DNA from: CAZSPL01 sp964608735
Lineage (GTDB): Bacteria > JAJVIF01 > JAPKYR01 > CAZSPL01
Direction: 5' to 3'
DNA: 52,699 nucleotides
NCBI GenBank assembly: GCA_964608735.1
Contig: CAZSPL010000004.1
Location: forward strand, 1 to 52,699
In this document: piece after piece, positions 9,221 to 18,271 of the stretch
How the letters are laid out: each line of letters begins with the position of its first letter
Position numbering within the stretch: the stretch's first letter is position 1
The notes under the pieces: model-generated
Database searches by the model: none
What the model was told of the DNA's origin: nothing
What the model saw: only the letters and a program-made list of their open reading frames with translations
Program-made: the position numbers and the translations under genes

Positions 9221-10597
9221 TTATTTCTTGTGGTCTATACCAAGCGCTTTCATTTTTTTATACAGGTGGCTCCGTTCGAGCCCGAGTTCCTCGGCGGTCT
9301 TTGAGATATTTCCATCGCATGCGTCGATCCGCCTCTCGATGACCCTCCTCTCGAAATCGGCCATGGCATCTTTCAAATCGGTATTGTCATATTCTACAAG
9401 GAATTCAGCGGGGGCCTTGGCGATCGATGTCTCCCCGATGGCATCGATGGCTTCCCGCCCGGTTATCTCATCGTCGCCGGCGGCGATTACGATTCGTTCG
9501 ACCGCGTTGCGCAACTCGCGTATGTTCCCCGGCCAGGCATGCCGCTCGAACGCCTGTATCGCTTCGGGAGTGAATCTCCGAAGCTGGCGGTTGTTCTCAT
9601 AGCAGAGCTGCCGCAGGAAATGCTCGGCAAGCGGGCGGATGTCATCGATATGATCCCTCAAAGGCGGCACTAATAACGGGAAGACATTAAGCCGGTAGAA
9701 AAGGTCGGAGCGGAATTCGCCCGTCTCGATATGTTTTTCGAGGTCCTGGTTCGTCGCGGCGATGATCCGCACGTTTACCTTGATGGTCTGCCGTCCCCCT
9801 ACCCGTTCGAACTCCTGCTCCTCGATGACGCGCAGCACTTTGGCTTGCGCCGGGAGCGACATATCGCCGATTTCATCAAGGAAAATAGTGCCGCCGTCGG
9901 CGAGCTCGAATTTCCCCGGGACAGCGGCTACCGCGCCGGTGAAGGCTCCTTTCTCGTGCCCGAACAGCTCGCTCTCGATGAGTTCCCTCGGTATCGCCGC
10001 GCAGTTTACCTTGATGAACGGCGCGTTGGCGCGCTCGCTTCGGCGATGGATTTCGCGCGCGACTACTTCCTTGCCGGTGCCGTTCTCGCCGCGTATCAGC
10101 ACCCTCGCGGTTGTGGGCGCGACCTGCGCTATCTTGGCGCGGACTTCCTCGAGCGGCATGCTCGCGCCCACAAGCTGGAACTTCTCGCCGAGCTGTCCCT
10201 TGAGGTCGATGTTCTCGCGCTCGAGGCTCGACAGTTTCATCGCGTTGCGCGTGATGATGAGAAGCTTATCGAGGCTGAGCGGTTTTTCGAGGAAATCGAA
10301 CGCCCCGAGCCGCGTGGCTTTGACGGCGGTCTCTATGGTTCCGTGCCCGCTCATCATGACGACGGGAAGCATCGGCTTGACCTTCTTCAAGCGGCTCAGC
10401 ACCTCGAGGCCGTCGATTCCCGGAAGCCAGATGTCGAGCAGGATGAGGTTGAACTCCCCGGTCAGCGCCGCATGCAGGCCCTCCGGGCCGTCCGCTGCGG
10501 ATGCTATCACATAGCCTTCATCCTTCAGGACATTCCCAAGCGTGCCGCGGATGTTTTCTTCGTCATCGATTATGAGTATTCGTTTCTCGCTCGACAT
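9221..10597 (-). CDS. Sigma-54-dependent response regulator, NtrC/NtrX type
   Basis: The 458-residue protein has a receiver domain (acidic pair D11-D12, phospho-acceptor D55, Lys in EKPLS near 105) and an AAA+ sigma-54 activation domain (Walker A GENGTGKE at 170-177, GAFTGA loop at 217-222, Walker B GGTIFLDEIGD at 235-245). A Fis-type helix-turn-helix lies at the C-terminus (TAEELGLERSHLYKKMKALG). The C-terminal wording is typical of NtrX. Its ATG shares one base with the stop of the kinase gene (TGATG), so the two are an obligate pair. Which promoters it activates is not visible. Confidence 0.93.
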   Translation of the reverse strand: MSSEKRILIIDDEENIRGTLGNVLKDEGYVIASAADGPEGLHAALTGEFNLILLDIWLPGIDGLEVLSRLKKVKPMLPVVMMSGHGTIETAVKATRLGAFDFLEKPLSLDKLLIITRNAMKLSSLERENIDLKGQLGEKFQLVGASMPLEEVRAKIAQVAPTTARVLIRGENGTGKEVVAREIHRRSERANAPFIKVNCAAIPRELIESELFGHEKGAFTGAVAAVPGKFELADGGTIFLDEIGDMSLPAQAKVLRVIEEQEFERVGGRQTIKVNVRIIAATNQDLEKHIETGEFRSDLFYRLNVFPLLVPPLRDHIDDIRPLAEHFLRQLCYENNRQLRRFTPEAIQAFERHAWPGNIRELRNAVERIVIAAGDDEITGREAIDAIGETSIAKAPAEFLVEYDNTDLKDAMADFERRVIERRIDACDGNISKTAEELGLERSHLYKKMKALGIDHKK

Positions 10598-12300
10598 CAG
10601 ACCCTCAATTCGATATGGAATGTTGTCCCCGACCCTTTCTTCGATTCAAGCCACAGGCGTCCGCCATGGTCGTTCACGATGCTCAGCGCTATGGCCAGCC
10701 CCAGGCCCGTGCCACCGCGCTTCGTGGTGAAATAGGGATTGAACGCCTGCCGCATTTCATCCTCGTTCATCCCGGTGCCGTCATCCTCAACCATTACCTC
10801 GACTCTTTCGCGCCGCGGATAATATTTCGTACCTACCCTGATTTTTCCCTTACCGTCGATGGCTTCGATGGCGTTCTTTATGAGGTTGATAAGCACCTGG
10901 CGTATCTGCTCGCGGTCGAGTTTCACCGCGGGAAGCCGTTTGTCGAAGTCGGTGATTATCTTAATGCCGGGTGAGCCGCCGTGCATGCGCGCGACCGTCC
11001 GGACGATTTCGTTCAGATCGGATTCTTCCATGAGCGGCTTTGGAAGTTTCGCGAAAGCGGAGAATTCATCGGCGAGACGCCTGAGCCGGTCGACTTCTTC
11101 GAGCACGGTTTTGCCATCCTGCTTGAGGCGTTCGCCGAAATCCGCGCTTCCGCGCTCGTAGTTTTTCATCAGGCTCTGCACGGACAACTGGATGGGCGAA
11201 AGCGGGTTCTTGATCTCATGCGCGAGGCGGCGGGCGACTTCGCGCCACGCCGCTATCTTCTCTGCGTGAAGCAGCCTGCGGGTATTTTCATCGAGGTCGC
11301 GCGCCATGCGGTTGAAGCCTTCCACGAGGGTTTCTATCTCGTCGTGGCTTCGCACCGAGATTTCCCCCTTGAGGTTGCCCTTGCTTAAATCGTCGACGGC
11401 ATTCGTCAGGCGCCTTATCGGGATTGTTATCCCCCTCGCGATGAGCGCCGCGATGATGAAAAGAGCCAGAACCATTATGAAAATGTATGTGTAAATCTGT
11501 TTCTTGATACGGTATCCGGCGTCGCGCAATACCGCCCGGGGAACATAGAGCTTGAGCTTCAGGTCGGTGCCCTGCACGACTTCGGACAGGTCCAGTTCTC
11601 CCTGGGAATAATCGGTCTCCGAAAATGCTTCGCGGTCGTCGATGGTCGAAAGAATCACCTTCCCGTCGGAAGTCAGGATCTCGATCGGCGACGACGAAAT
11701 CTGCGACAGCTTCTCGACGAACGGCTGGCCGAGTTTCCAGCCCATCCAGATGGCGCCGACTATTTCGGTGTCGTAATATACGGGAACGAAATTTTCACTC
11801 AGGATGACATTCTCGCCGGATATCTCGAGGTAGCGGAGCGACTGCACGCTTTCTCCGGCGAGCGCGCGGGAAACGAGTTCTACAGTCTCGCGGCCGTATA
11901 TATCCGGCGACTGGTTATACTCGGTCTCATCGCCGCCGTTGGCGACAATCCACCCGGAATAGTCGAAGAATATCAGGACATCGAACCCGCCGACTTCCTT
12001 GTCATAGCCCGCCTTGTTGACGAGGTCGCGATGCCGGGTGGTGGTTCCCTGCTTTAGGAGCTTAAGTCCCAGCTGGGTTTCCTTCTCGTTTGCGAGGCGC
12101 TGAAGCTGCGAGCCTCCGCGGCTGACCAGGTCGCCGACTTCGCTTCGAACCCCTTCGCGGATACCGGTCAACCTCTCGGTCAATATGGTGTTGAGGCTTG
12201 CTTCTATTCCGACGGTTACCGTGCGCAGGTAGAAATAGCTCGCCGCCACGAGGGCGATGAGGAAGGGGACCAGTATCTTGAGAAATATCCCGACGCGCAT
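10597..12300 (-). CDS. NtrY-like sensor histidine kinase
   Basis: The 567-residue membrane kinase has one TM at residues ~5-26, an extracytoplasmic region of ~240 residues that looks like a Cache-type sensor, and a second TM at ~269-291. A HAMP domain (~292-345), a HisKA domain with phospho-acceptor H361 in the NtrY-style sequence RLAHEIKNPLSPIQLS, and an HATPase_c domain (NLIKNAIEAI, DDGTGM, GGTGLGLAI) follow. It lacks the three or four N-terminal TM segments of classical NtrY, so the input differs. Its sensor domain faces the same compartment as the solute-binding protein encoded 43 bases upstream, which makes a binding-protein-mediated signal plausible (inference). Confidence 0.92.
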   Translation of the reverse strand: MRVGIFLKILVPFLIALVAASYFYLRTVTVGIEASLNTILTERLTGIREGVRSEVGDLVSRGGSQLQRLANEKETQLGLKLLKQGTTTRHRDLVNKAGYDKEVGGFDVLIFFDYSGWIVANGGDETEYNQSPDIYGRETVELVSRALAGESVQSLRYLEISGENVILSENFVPVYYDTEIVGAIWMGWKLGQPFVEKLSQISSSPIEILTSDGKVILSTIDDREAFSETDYSQGELDLSEVVQGTDLKLKLYVPRAVLRDAGYRIKKQIYTYIFIMVLALFIIAALIARGITIPIRRLTNAVDDLSKGNLKGEISVRSHDEIETLVEGFNRMARDLDENTRRLLHAEKIAAWREVARRLAHEIKNPLSPIQLSVQSLMKNYERGSADFGERLKQDGKTVLEEVDRLRRLADEFSAFAKLPKPLMEESDLNEIVRTVARMHGGSPGIKIITDFDKRLPAVKLDREQIRQVLINLIKNAIEAIDGKGKIRVGTKYYPRRERVEVMVEDDGTGMNEDEMRQAFNPYFTTKRGGTGLGLAIALSIVNDHGGRLWLESKKGSGTTFHIELRV

Positions 12301-12343
12301 AAAGGTGGACCATCCCGCGCAATGCCGTTACATACGGCTCAGA

Positions 12344-13822
12344 TTATCCCAGAGACAGGCGGTAAAAGTCTATTTCACCCCACATGCCCAGCGACGGCGC
12401 GAGGAAACCTTCCCCGGTCACGACCAGCCGCTGCGGGCGAAGTATCGGCAGGTAGAAATTCTTCGATGTGTCCCCCGCGTTCGCGATGTTGCCGAGCGCG
12501 TCGCTTCCGAAGCCCCATTCACGCGCGAGCTTCACGACTTTGGACGGCGCGGGTTCGCTCACCGTCGATACCGGGAACGGCATCAGGAGGATACCGGCGT
12601 TGATGCGGCTTCCCGATGTCCCAAAATTCGGCACCGTCAACGTGGAGACCGTGAATCCGAGCGGCTTGAGGTTATTGGCGATCTTCTCGGCCATAAGCCC
12701 GGCGCGGCCGTCCCCCTGGGGGTACGCAATCTTCAAAGGTGTAAGCACGAGGTCGCCATAGTCGACAAGCGCTGTTTTCGCCATCTCCACTCGCGTGCGG
12801 TAATCGGTGCGGGCGACATCAGCCGGGAGCGTATATGTGCTCAATGCCGCGCCGCCGAGGGTGACATCAGCCAACCCGCGATGATCGATCGCCATGCGTA
12901 TCGCCTTTCTCACAGCGGGTTCATTCAACGGCGGTACGGCGGGGTCGAGCAGAAGTATGTATTCGAGCATCGCGCCCGCTTCCGCGGAGCGCTCATAGAG
13001 CGTGATGTCATTCTGATATTGCAGGTAGTATGCCGGGGGGACTTCGAGCAGGTCCACTGCGCCGACGGAGAAATCGAGATGCGCCTGCTCGTTTCCACCC
13101 GTCTTCAGGACAATCGAGTCGAGCCACGGCTTACCGAATGGGAACCCGGGCTGCGGCGTGAGGGTGATCTTCCCGGTGGATGCGGCAAACGCGAACGGCC
13201 CGCTCGTCACCGGGGCGTTGAAATAATTGCCCCCCATGCTTTCATACCGGGCTTTCGAGATTATCCCGGTGGCTGGATTGCTGAGGGCTTCGAGCAGATT
13301 GAGGGTTCCTTCCGGCGATATGAGGTGAAATACCAGCGTATCGGATGACTCCGCGCGAATGCCGCTTATCGCGTCGGTGCTCCCGTCGATGTATTCATCG
13401 ATGCCCTCTATCACGGAGAAGCCGTCGCGCAAATCCGCCCGCCCGCCGATAGCCCTCACGATGGTGAACTTGCAGTCTTCGGCGCTGATTGCCGAACCGT
13501 TCGAGAATGATGCGTCGCGGATGACTATCCGCAGATCGCCGTCGAACCAGTTCAGTTCGAAATCCTCGCAGAGGTATGGCTGCGGCATGCCGTCGCCGCC
13601 GAGTTGGAAGAGCGTGATGTAGCAGGCGCGCGCGATATCGATGTCGGCGGGGGAATTCGCCTTGAGCGGGTCCGCGCTGGGCCGGTCATCCATGAGAAGG
13701 CACACCGCGCTTCCCCCGGAGCGTGGAAGCGGTGCCGCGATGAGCGTCACGGCGGCGAGCGAGAAAAACATCAGCAGGCATATGATTCGAAATGTTTTAT
13801 TCATCGTTGAACTACCCGTCAT
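12344..13822 (-). CDS. Family-5 extracellular solute-binding protein (Opp/Dpp-like)
   Basis: The 492-residue exported protein has an N-terminal hydrophobic signal (residues ~10-30, ending LIAAP). It then follows the SBP_bac_5 pattern: a Y-x-TLF-x-L region, SFSNGSAISAEDCKFTI near residue 115, the GPFAF loop, and PAVRKAIRMAIDHRG near residue 290. Canonical family members bind peptides, nickel or sugars for an ABC importer. No permease or ATPase gene is nearby, so it may serve signalling rather than uptake. The ATG at 13822 overlaps the previous stop (TGATG) and is preceded by GAGGAGAG; an alternative ATG lies six codons later. Ligand unknown. Confidence 0.85.
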   Translation of the reverse strand: MTGSSTMNKTFRIICLLMFFSLAAVTLIAAPLPRSGGSAVCLLMDDRPSADPLKANSPADIDIARACYITLFQLGGDGMPQPYLCEDFELNWFDGDLRIVIRDASFSNGSAISAEDCKFTIVRAIGGRADLRDGFSVIEGIDEYIDGSTDAISGIRAESSDTLVFHLISPEGTLNLLEALSNPATGIISKARYESMGGNYFNAPVTSGPFAFAASTGKITLTPQPGFPFGKPWLDSIVLKTGGNEQAHLDFSVGAVDLLEVPPAYYLQYQNDITLYERSAEAGAMLEYILLLDPAVPPLNEPAVRKAIRMAIDHRGLADVTLGGAALSTYTLPADVARTDYRTRVEMAKTALVDYGDLVLTPLKIAYPQGDGRAGLMAEKIANNLKPLGFTVSTLTVPNFGTSGSRINAGILLMPFPVSTVSEPAPSKVVKLAREWGFGSDALGNIANAGDTSKNFYLPILRPQRLVVTGEGFLAPSLGMWGEIDFYRLSLG

Positions 13823-15423
13823 CAGAATACAACTCTCCTCTCGGTACCGGAAGCTATCAGCAGCCCCGGTTCGCTCTCCCCGTCGCCGTTGAAATCGCCG
13901 AACGCGACATCGAGGATAGTCCCATCGAATACTGGGGATTCCTCGGCGAACACAACCCGTCCGCCGCTTATATGGTAATACTCGAGGCTGTCGACGGCCA
14001 CATCCCGCCCGGTTGTGACGAGCTCGTCGTAGCCGTCGCCGTCTATATCGAAGCTCCACAGCCCCATGCCGGTCAGCACACCGGTGTTCTTCCATTCCCC
14101 CGATTCATTTAGCCACAGCAGAAGGTGCGAATCCTGCATCGCCGTTTCGATTCCGGCCGTCGTGTCGAGATCCGCATTCAGCATGAATGAGAATTTGACC
14201 GGCATGCTTAATTCTGACGAACCGCCGCCGGGAGTCCGGGCGCTCGGATTTGCGGCGAACATATGATACGCTGCGTCGGGCCGGGCGAGGATGACCGATG
14301 ATTTCCGGTTGTAGTAGCCTGCCGGGACACTGTCGATATTCTGCATGCTCGTGAAACCCCCGCCGGCGAGTTTGCATACGGTGGTGGATTCATCGCGCGG
14401 GCCCCTGCGATAGAAATAAACTCCATCCGCTAATTTGATGGCACACAGGTAACCCACATCGCCGGGATTGAAATCGGATGAATCCTGCGTCGCGTGATGC
14501 GAGTACACCGGTTCGAGGAATGCCCCGTTCAGCCTGTAGACATTCAGCGCCCGGCTACCCGCGACGACAAGTTCGTCGTCGCCGTCCGAATCGACATCAA
14601 GCGATTCAATGGCATATACATCCGACGGCAGCAACGCTTCATGCGAATACCATCCGCGGCCGCTGTCATCGGCGCTCGTCACGCGCTTGACGAAAATCCA
14701 TCCGCCGCTGTAGCTTATGCCGCCGACTACGGGTTTCCCTTTCGGCGGCGTGACCGTGAAGAGCACCATCGGTTCGCCGGTGATGGAATCGGACCTCATC
14801 AACGCGCAAGCGAAGGTCGGAATACGGCCGCGCGCATCGCCCTGGATGGTGTAGATCCAGTTCGAATTCCTGACCGATATCGGCTTGTACCCGGTATCAG
14901 ACTGGATCTCGTCGGCGAGGGCGATGAAGAGCTGAGCGTCATCGCTGGCCATGTAATCGGGAACGATGTATTCGATGCCGGCTTCTTCACGGATATTCAC
15001 CGCGCCGTACATCAGGTCGGGCATCTTGCCGCTGATTATCCTGCCGTGAGAGAAATCGCTCTCGACACGGTCTATCTGTATGATGGTTTTTTCGCCGGAG
15101 ACGGGATGCGTGATCTCGAACTGCATGCCGGTCACCACGCCGTTTGCGGAACCGACATTGAGGAACACGCCTTCCTGCTCGGTCGACAGAACATGACCGG
15201 AGATTATCGGGTCGGCGGCGGTGATGACCCTTGAAATCTCATGGGCGAGGATTTTACTGAACGCCGGGTCACCGGGGAACCGGAGTTCGGCAGCTGATAC
15301 GGAGTTGAAGAAAACCGCGAGGAATATTGCCGACACACACACCGGGCCAATCGCGATGCGGCATATCCACGGGATGGTTAAACCCGGTGGTGGTGCGCTG
15401 CATTTTTCCCGGCGGTTTTTCAT
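13822..15423 (-). CDS. Exported FG-GAP/VCBS-repeat protein
   Basis: The 533-residue protein begins at an ATG at 15423 with an ACGGAGA site; a longer frame upstream lacks a good site. After a basic n-region comes a hydrophobic signal (residues ~22-45, ending VSAAE). Residues ~50-140 contain a compact beta domain with V-x-LNVGSANGVVTGMQFEI, resembling the C-terminal domain of FlgT-like or curli-assembly-related proteins. The rest carries FG-GAP-like calcium loops: DVDSDGDDELVVAG, DIDGDGYDELVTTG and DFNGDGESEP. These repeats form integrin-type propellers. It is the first gene of the seven-gene leftward run, so it may be an exported sensor or ligand-binding component. The domain reading is firm; the role is inference. 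Confidence 0.8.
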   Translation of the reverse strand: MKNRREKCSAPPPGLTIPWICRIAIGPVCVSAIFLAVFFNSVSAAELRFPGDPAFSKILAHEISRVITAADPIISGHVLSTEQEGVFLNVGSANGVVTGMQFEITHPVSGEKTIIQIDRVESDFSHGRIISGKMPDLMYGAVNIREEAGIEYIVPDYMASDDAQLFIALADEIQSDTGYKPISVRNSNWIYTIQGDARGRIPTFACALMRSDSITGEPMVLFTVTPPKGKPVVGGISYSGGWIFVKRVTSADDSGRGWYSHEALLPSDVYAIESLDVDSDGDDELVVAGSRALNVYRLNGAFLEPVYSHHATQDSSDFNPGDVGYLCAIKLADGVYFYRRGPRDESTTVCKLAGGGFTSMQNIDSVPAGYYNRKSSVILARPDAAYHMFAANPSARTPGGGSSELSMPVKFSFMLNADLDTTAGIETAMQDSHLLLWLNESGEWKNTGVLTGMGLWSFDIDGDGYDELVTTGRDVAVDSLEYYHISGGRVVFAEESPVFDGTILDVAFGDFNGDGESEPGLLIASGTERRVVF

Positions 15424-15534
15424 AATTCTCCGTAGCGCCGACAGATACAATTTATCTATTCGCGAGACAAAATGTCCCTGTACCACTTGATATTAAAAAT
15501 GAAATAGCTTTTAATACTGTCTGATTATAGGAGA

Positions 15535-15567
15535 TGCCCCCCAGGGAGGCAAACCGCCTTCGGGGCA
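15535..15567. repeat. Imperfect hairpin upstream of the FG-GAP operon
   Basis: TGCCCC at 15535-15540 pairs with GGGGCA at 15562-15567, and AGGC at 15547-15550 pairs with GCCT at 15556-15559 inside it. It lies in the 264-base divergent gap between the FG-GAP gene and the TIR/TPR gene. No T-tract follows on either strand, so it is not a convincing terminator. It could lie in the leader of the leftward operon. Confidence 0.3.
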
Positions 15568-15687
15568 ATAATTAGTTCTGGTTGAACCTGAAACAGGATG
15601 GCCATTCATTGTGCATAGCTGTTATGCTACACTGTATGCATTGTGTTCCGGGATTTTGGTGTTTGAATCCTACATAGGTGGTGCACC

Positions 15688-17022
15688 ATGTACGACCCCC
15701 TGATGCCGGTGCCTGGCGGCTCGGAGGAGTCTATTCCATGCTTCGTCTCCCACTCGTACCTCGAGGAGAAATTCGATAATCCTCTCGAAGCCATCCGGCG
15801 CGTCATCGAGGGGAAATTCGGATTCAAGATGATCACGTCATCGACTTTCCGCGGGCATGACGACGCCCGCGACAGAATCGTCCAGTCCATCCGCGACTCC
15901 GCCCTCGTGATCGTTGTCCTCGACGACCTCAAGCCAAATGTAACATTCGAGTTCGGTATCGCATCAGCCTCGGACAAGGTCACCGTCCTTGTGAAAGAAG
16001 AACAGAGCGAGATCGACATAAGCCAGTTCTTCCCCGAGGGGCGCGATGACCTCGGGCGCGGCAAGCAGGTGGGAGCGATCGGCGCGGAATTCTTCATCAA
16101 CTACAAGTCGGGTGAGGATGACCGCCTCGTCGCCAAGATGACCAGGGAGATAATCCTGCACCGGGAATCCATCTCCGAGACCGTCCGCCGCCTCGGCAAA
16201 CCGATACCGCTGACCCTTTACCTGCAGTTCCTGAGTTACCTCGACGGGTTCGAAAAGAAATCGATACTTAACGAAGCGCTCTCCGTTTATCCCGAGAACG
16301 ACCAGTTGTGGCAGATCTCGGGTAACATCAAGATACAGGACCGTGATTTCGAAGGGGCGTATGACGACTACGACAAGGCCATCGAGATCAACCCCGACAA
16401 CCCGCAGTTATTCCTCAACCGCGGGGCGATTTTCTTCGACACCGGCGAATTCGACCGCGCGCTCGATGACTTCAATCGTGTCATCACGCTGAAACCCAAT
16501 CAGCCCGACGCGCACTTCAACAAGGGGAACATCCTTCTGTTCACCGATGAGTACGAGGAAGCGTTCGAGGAATATGAGCGAGCCGTCGACCTCAAACCCG
16601 ATTTCACCATGGCCCTCAACAACATGTCCAACCTCATGAACCGCATGGGACGATACGACAGGGCCATCGAATACATCGACAGATGCATCAGGTATGATCC
16701 CGAGTATCCGTTCCCATACCTGAATCTCGCCATCAGCTACGCCAACAAGCGTCGCGACAGGCGGGAAATCGTGAAGCTGCTGCGGAAGGCCGAAGCTCTC
16801 TGCAGGAAGAATGTCGAGATCGACAGGGAGACAAGAAAATCGACATACTGCCTGTTCTGCATCTACACGATTGTCGGACTTCGCGACCTCGCGATCAAAT
16901 ATCTCAGAAAATGCGCGGAGTTCGGCATGCCGCTCAAGAGCTGGCAGGTGCTCGACAGGATAGACAATCCGCGGCTGCGTAACGATCCGGAAGTACGCGA
17001 GATCGTAATGAATTGTGCATAG
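15688..17022 (+). CDS. TIR-like (nucleoside-transferase-fold) domain + TPR protein
   Basis: The 444-residue soluble protein joins two parts. Residues ~17-105 resemble TIR-like/nucleoside-deoxyribosyltransferase folds: strand CFVSHSY, a helix, MITSS, a helix with AR-x2-IVQSIRDSALVIVVLDD, then NVTFEFGIA with E88 in the position of the usual catalytic Glu. Residues ~200-415 are five or six TPR motifs (for example FDRALDDFNRVITLKPNQPDAHFNKGN). Such TIR proteins often hydrolyse NAD+ or bind nucleotides, and TIR plus repeat layouts occur in anti-phage and stress systems. It is a single gene with AGGTGG before the ATG, a palindrome GCATA-N5-TATGC at 15613-15627 upstream, and its own terminator. The TPR part is firm; enzymatic or defence function is inference. 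Confidence 0.75.
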   Translation: MYDPLMPVPGGSEESIPCFVSHSYLEEKFDNPLEAIRRVIEGKFGFKMITSSTFRGHDDARDRIVQSIRDSALVIVVLDDLKPNVTFEFGIASASDKVTVLVKEEQSEIDISQFFPEGRDDLGRGKQVGAIGAEFFINYKSGEDDRLVAKMTREIILHRESISETVRRLGKPIPLTLYLQFLSYLDGFEKKSILNEALSVYPENDQLWQISGNIKIQDRDFEGAYDDYDKAIEINPDNPQLFLNRGAIFFDTGEFDRALDDFNRVITLKPNQPDAHFNKGNILLFTDEYEEAFEEYERAVDLKPDFTMALNNMSNLMNRMGRYDRAIEYIDRCIRYDPEYPFPYLNLAISYANKRRDRREIVKLLRKAEALCRKNVEIDRETRKSTYCLFCIYTIVGLRDLAIKYLRKCAEFGMPLKSWQVLDRIDNPRLRNDPEVREIVMNCA

Positions 17023-17048
17023 ATGTGATGGTTTTGATTCGAAATTAC

Positions 17049-17076
17049 TCCCCCCGCGAAGGGGGGATTCTATTTT
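17049..17076 (+). terminator. Rho-independent terminator of the TIR/TPR gene
   Basis: CCCCCC (17050-17055), loop GCGAA, GGGGGG (17061-17066), followed by ATTCTATTTT. It lies 28 bases after the TIR/TPR stop codon. Confidence 0.8.
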
Positions 17077-17195
17077 GGATGTAACAAGACTGTAAAGGCT
17101 GAACCGGATATATGCGGTTGTCATCGAAAATGTTGGATAATGTCCCCCGCGATGAAACATGGATGCCCTGATGTTACTATGTCCCCGGAACCGGC

Positions 17196-17780
17196 ATGGA
17201 TGCAAGCCTTAAAATAGAAATCAAGAACGCGATAGTCATCGGAATAATCGCCGTGGTAATCGGGCTCGTGGTGAACACCGCTCGTACGCCGCTGCTCAAC
17301 CAGCTTGTCGCGAAAGGCGTGGTGCGTTCGGCTACCGCGGATAAGCTTCTCGGCGTGAACCTCATCGACGACTGGTCTCACAAAGGCTGGCCGAATTCAG
17401 AGGGTTCGACTGAGCCGGCTGACGGCGGGGAGCGCATATCATGGGGGCGTATCCCGTTCGTCGATGCAAAGAGCCTGTTTGAATCGGGCGAAGCGCTTTT
17501 CTTCGACGCGAGGGTTCCGGAAGAATATGCCAAGGGGCATATCAAAGGGGCCCGGTCATTGCCGTTCAACGATTTCTATGCGTACTTCGATCGATACAGC
17601 GCCGGGCTACCCCTTGACGCGCGCATTGTCATATATTGCGAGGGCGGGGATTGCGACCAGTCAAAGGCGGTCGCGGACGGCCTCGTCGTGGAAAAATATA
17701 CCGATGTGGACATCTACGAAGGCGGCTACGAGGAATGGGCCGGCCTGAATATGCCCATCGAGTCGGGGGGTGGTGAGTAG
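17196..17780 (+). CDS. Membrane-anchored rhodanese-domain protein
   Basis: The 194-residue protein has one N-terminal TM (residues ~11-28), a linker, and a rhodanese domain at ~85-188. The CH2A-type motif reads FFDARVPEEYAKGHIKGA, and the active-site loop is YCEGGDCDQSKA with nucleophile C148. Rhodaneses carry persulfide sulfur for transfer to a thiol acceptor. A second Cys five residues later in the loop could form a disulfide or polysulfide, which is unusual. The next gene (DoxX/MauE-like) starts within its stop codon. Rhodanese plus DoxX pairs suggest periplasmic sulfur or redox chemistry (inference). Confidence 0.88.
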   Translation: MDASLKIEIKNAIVIGIIAVVIGLVVNTARTPLLNQLVAKGVVRSATADKLLGVNLIDDWSHKGWPNSEGSTEPADGGERISWGRIPFVDAKSLFESGEALFFDARVPEEYAKGHIKGARSLPFNDFYAYFDRYSAGLPLDARIVIYCEGGDCDQSKAVADGLVVEKYTDVDIYEGGYEEWAGLNMPIESGGGE

Positions 17781-18269
17781 TGGCGGCATCATCCGCGACA
17801 GACAACGCCCCGACGAAATGGGAGAGATTCATCTACCACTTCTGCCGTATCATCCTCGGCCTGCTTTTCATCGTAGCTTCATATGACAAGATACTCATGC
17901 CGTGGCAGTTCGGCCGGGCTATTTTCGTTTACCAGATGCTGCCCGGGTATCTCATCAGCCCACTCACGATAGTGATGCCGTGGGTCGAACTCATATGCGG
18001 GCTGCTGCTCGTCATTGGTTGGAAAGTCAGGCCCGCGGCGATTCTCATCGCGTTGTTGAACCTCGTTTTCATCATCGCGATTGCATCGGTCNNNNNNNNN
18101 NTTCCGGGGTATGGATATCGACTGCGGATGCGGCCTCGATGTCGGCCCGCTCGCCGCGCTGGTCGGCACGCAGGCGGACGGCTGGGCGTTGGTGAGGGAT
18201 GTCATCATCATGCTGATGGTAGTGGCGACATACCTTGGCGCGAGGCCGACTTCATCAAAGAAAAACTGA
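17780..18269 (+). CDS. DoxX/MauE-family membrane protein, interrupted by an assembly gap
   Basis: A GTG at 17780 overlaps the rhodanese stop by one base. The first 104 codons encode a DoxX/MauE-like protein: FCRIILGLLFIVASYDKI, a periplasmic loop, PWVELICGLLLVIG, then LVFIIAIASV. The frame then meets ten Ns at 18092-18101. Downstream the matching C-terminus lies in another frame (from 18102: FRGMDIDCGCG, then VRDVIIMLMVVATYLGARP) and ends at 18269. IDCGCG is the expected MauE/DoxX Cys motif, so both halves are one gene and the true missing length must be a multiple of three. It is not a real frameshift. Four TM segments are expected. Paired with the rhodanese gene. Confidence 0.85.
18092..18101. 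other. Assembly gap (10 Ns)
   Basis: Ten consecutive Ns lie inside the DoxX/MauE-like gene. Ten is not a multiple of three, and the reading frame is restored only if the true length is, so this is a placeholder rather than a measured gap. Confidence 0.97.
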
Positions 18270-18271
18270 GA

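Noticed and set aside
9731..10735. 334-codon plus-strand frame opposite the response regulator
   Set aside because: It is a mirror of a gene with full receiver, AAA+ and Fis motifs; no family features.
12257..13348. 363-codon plus-strand frame opposite the solute-binding protein
   Set aside because: Arg/His-rich antisense shadow of a well-supported gene.
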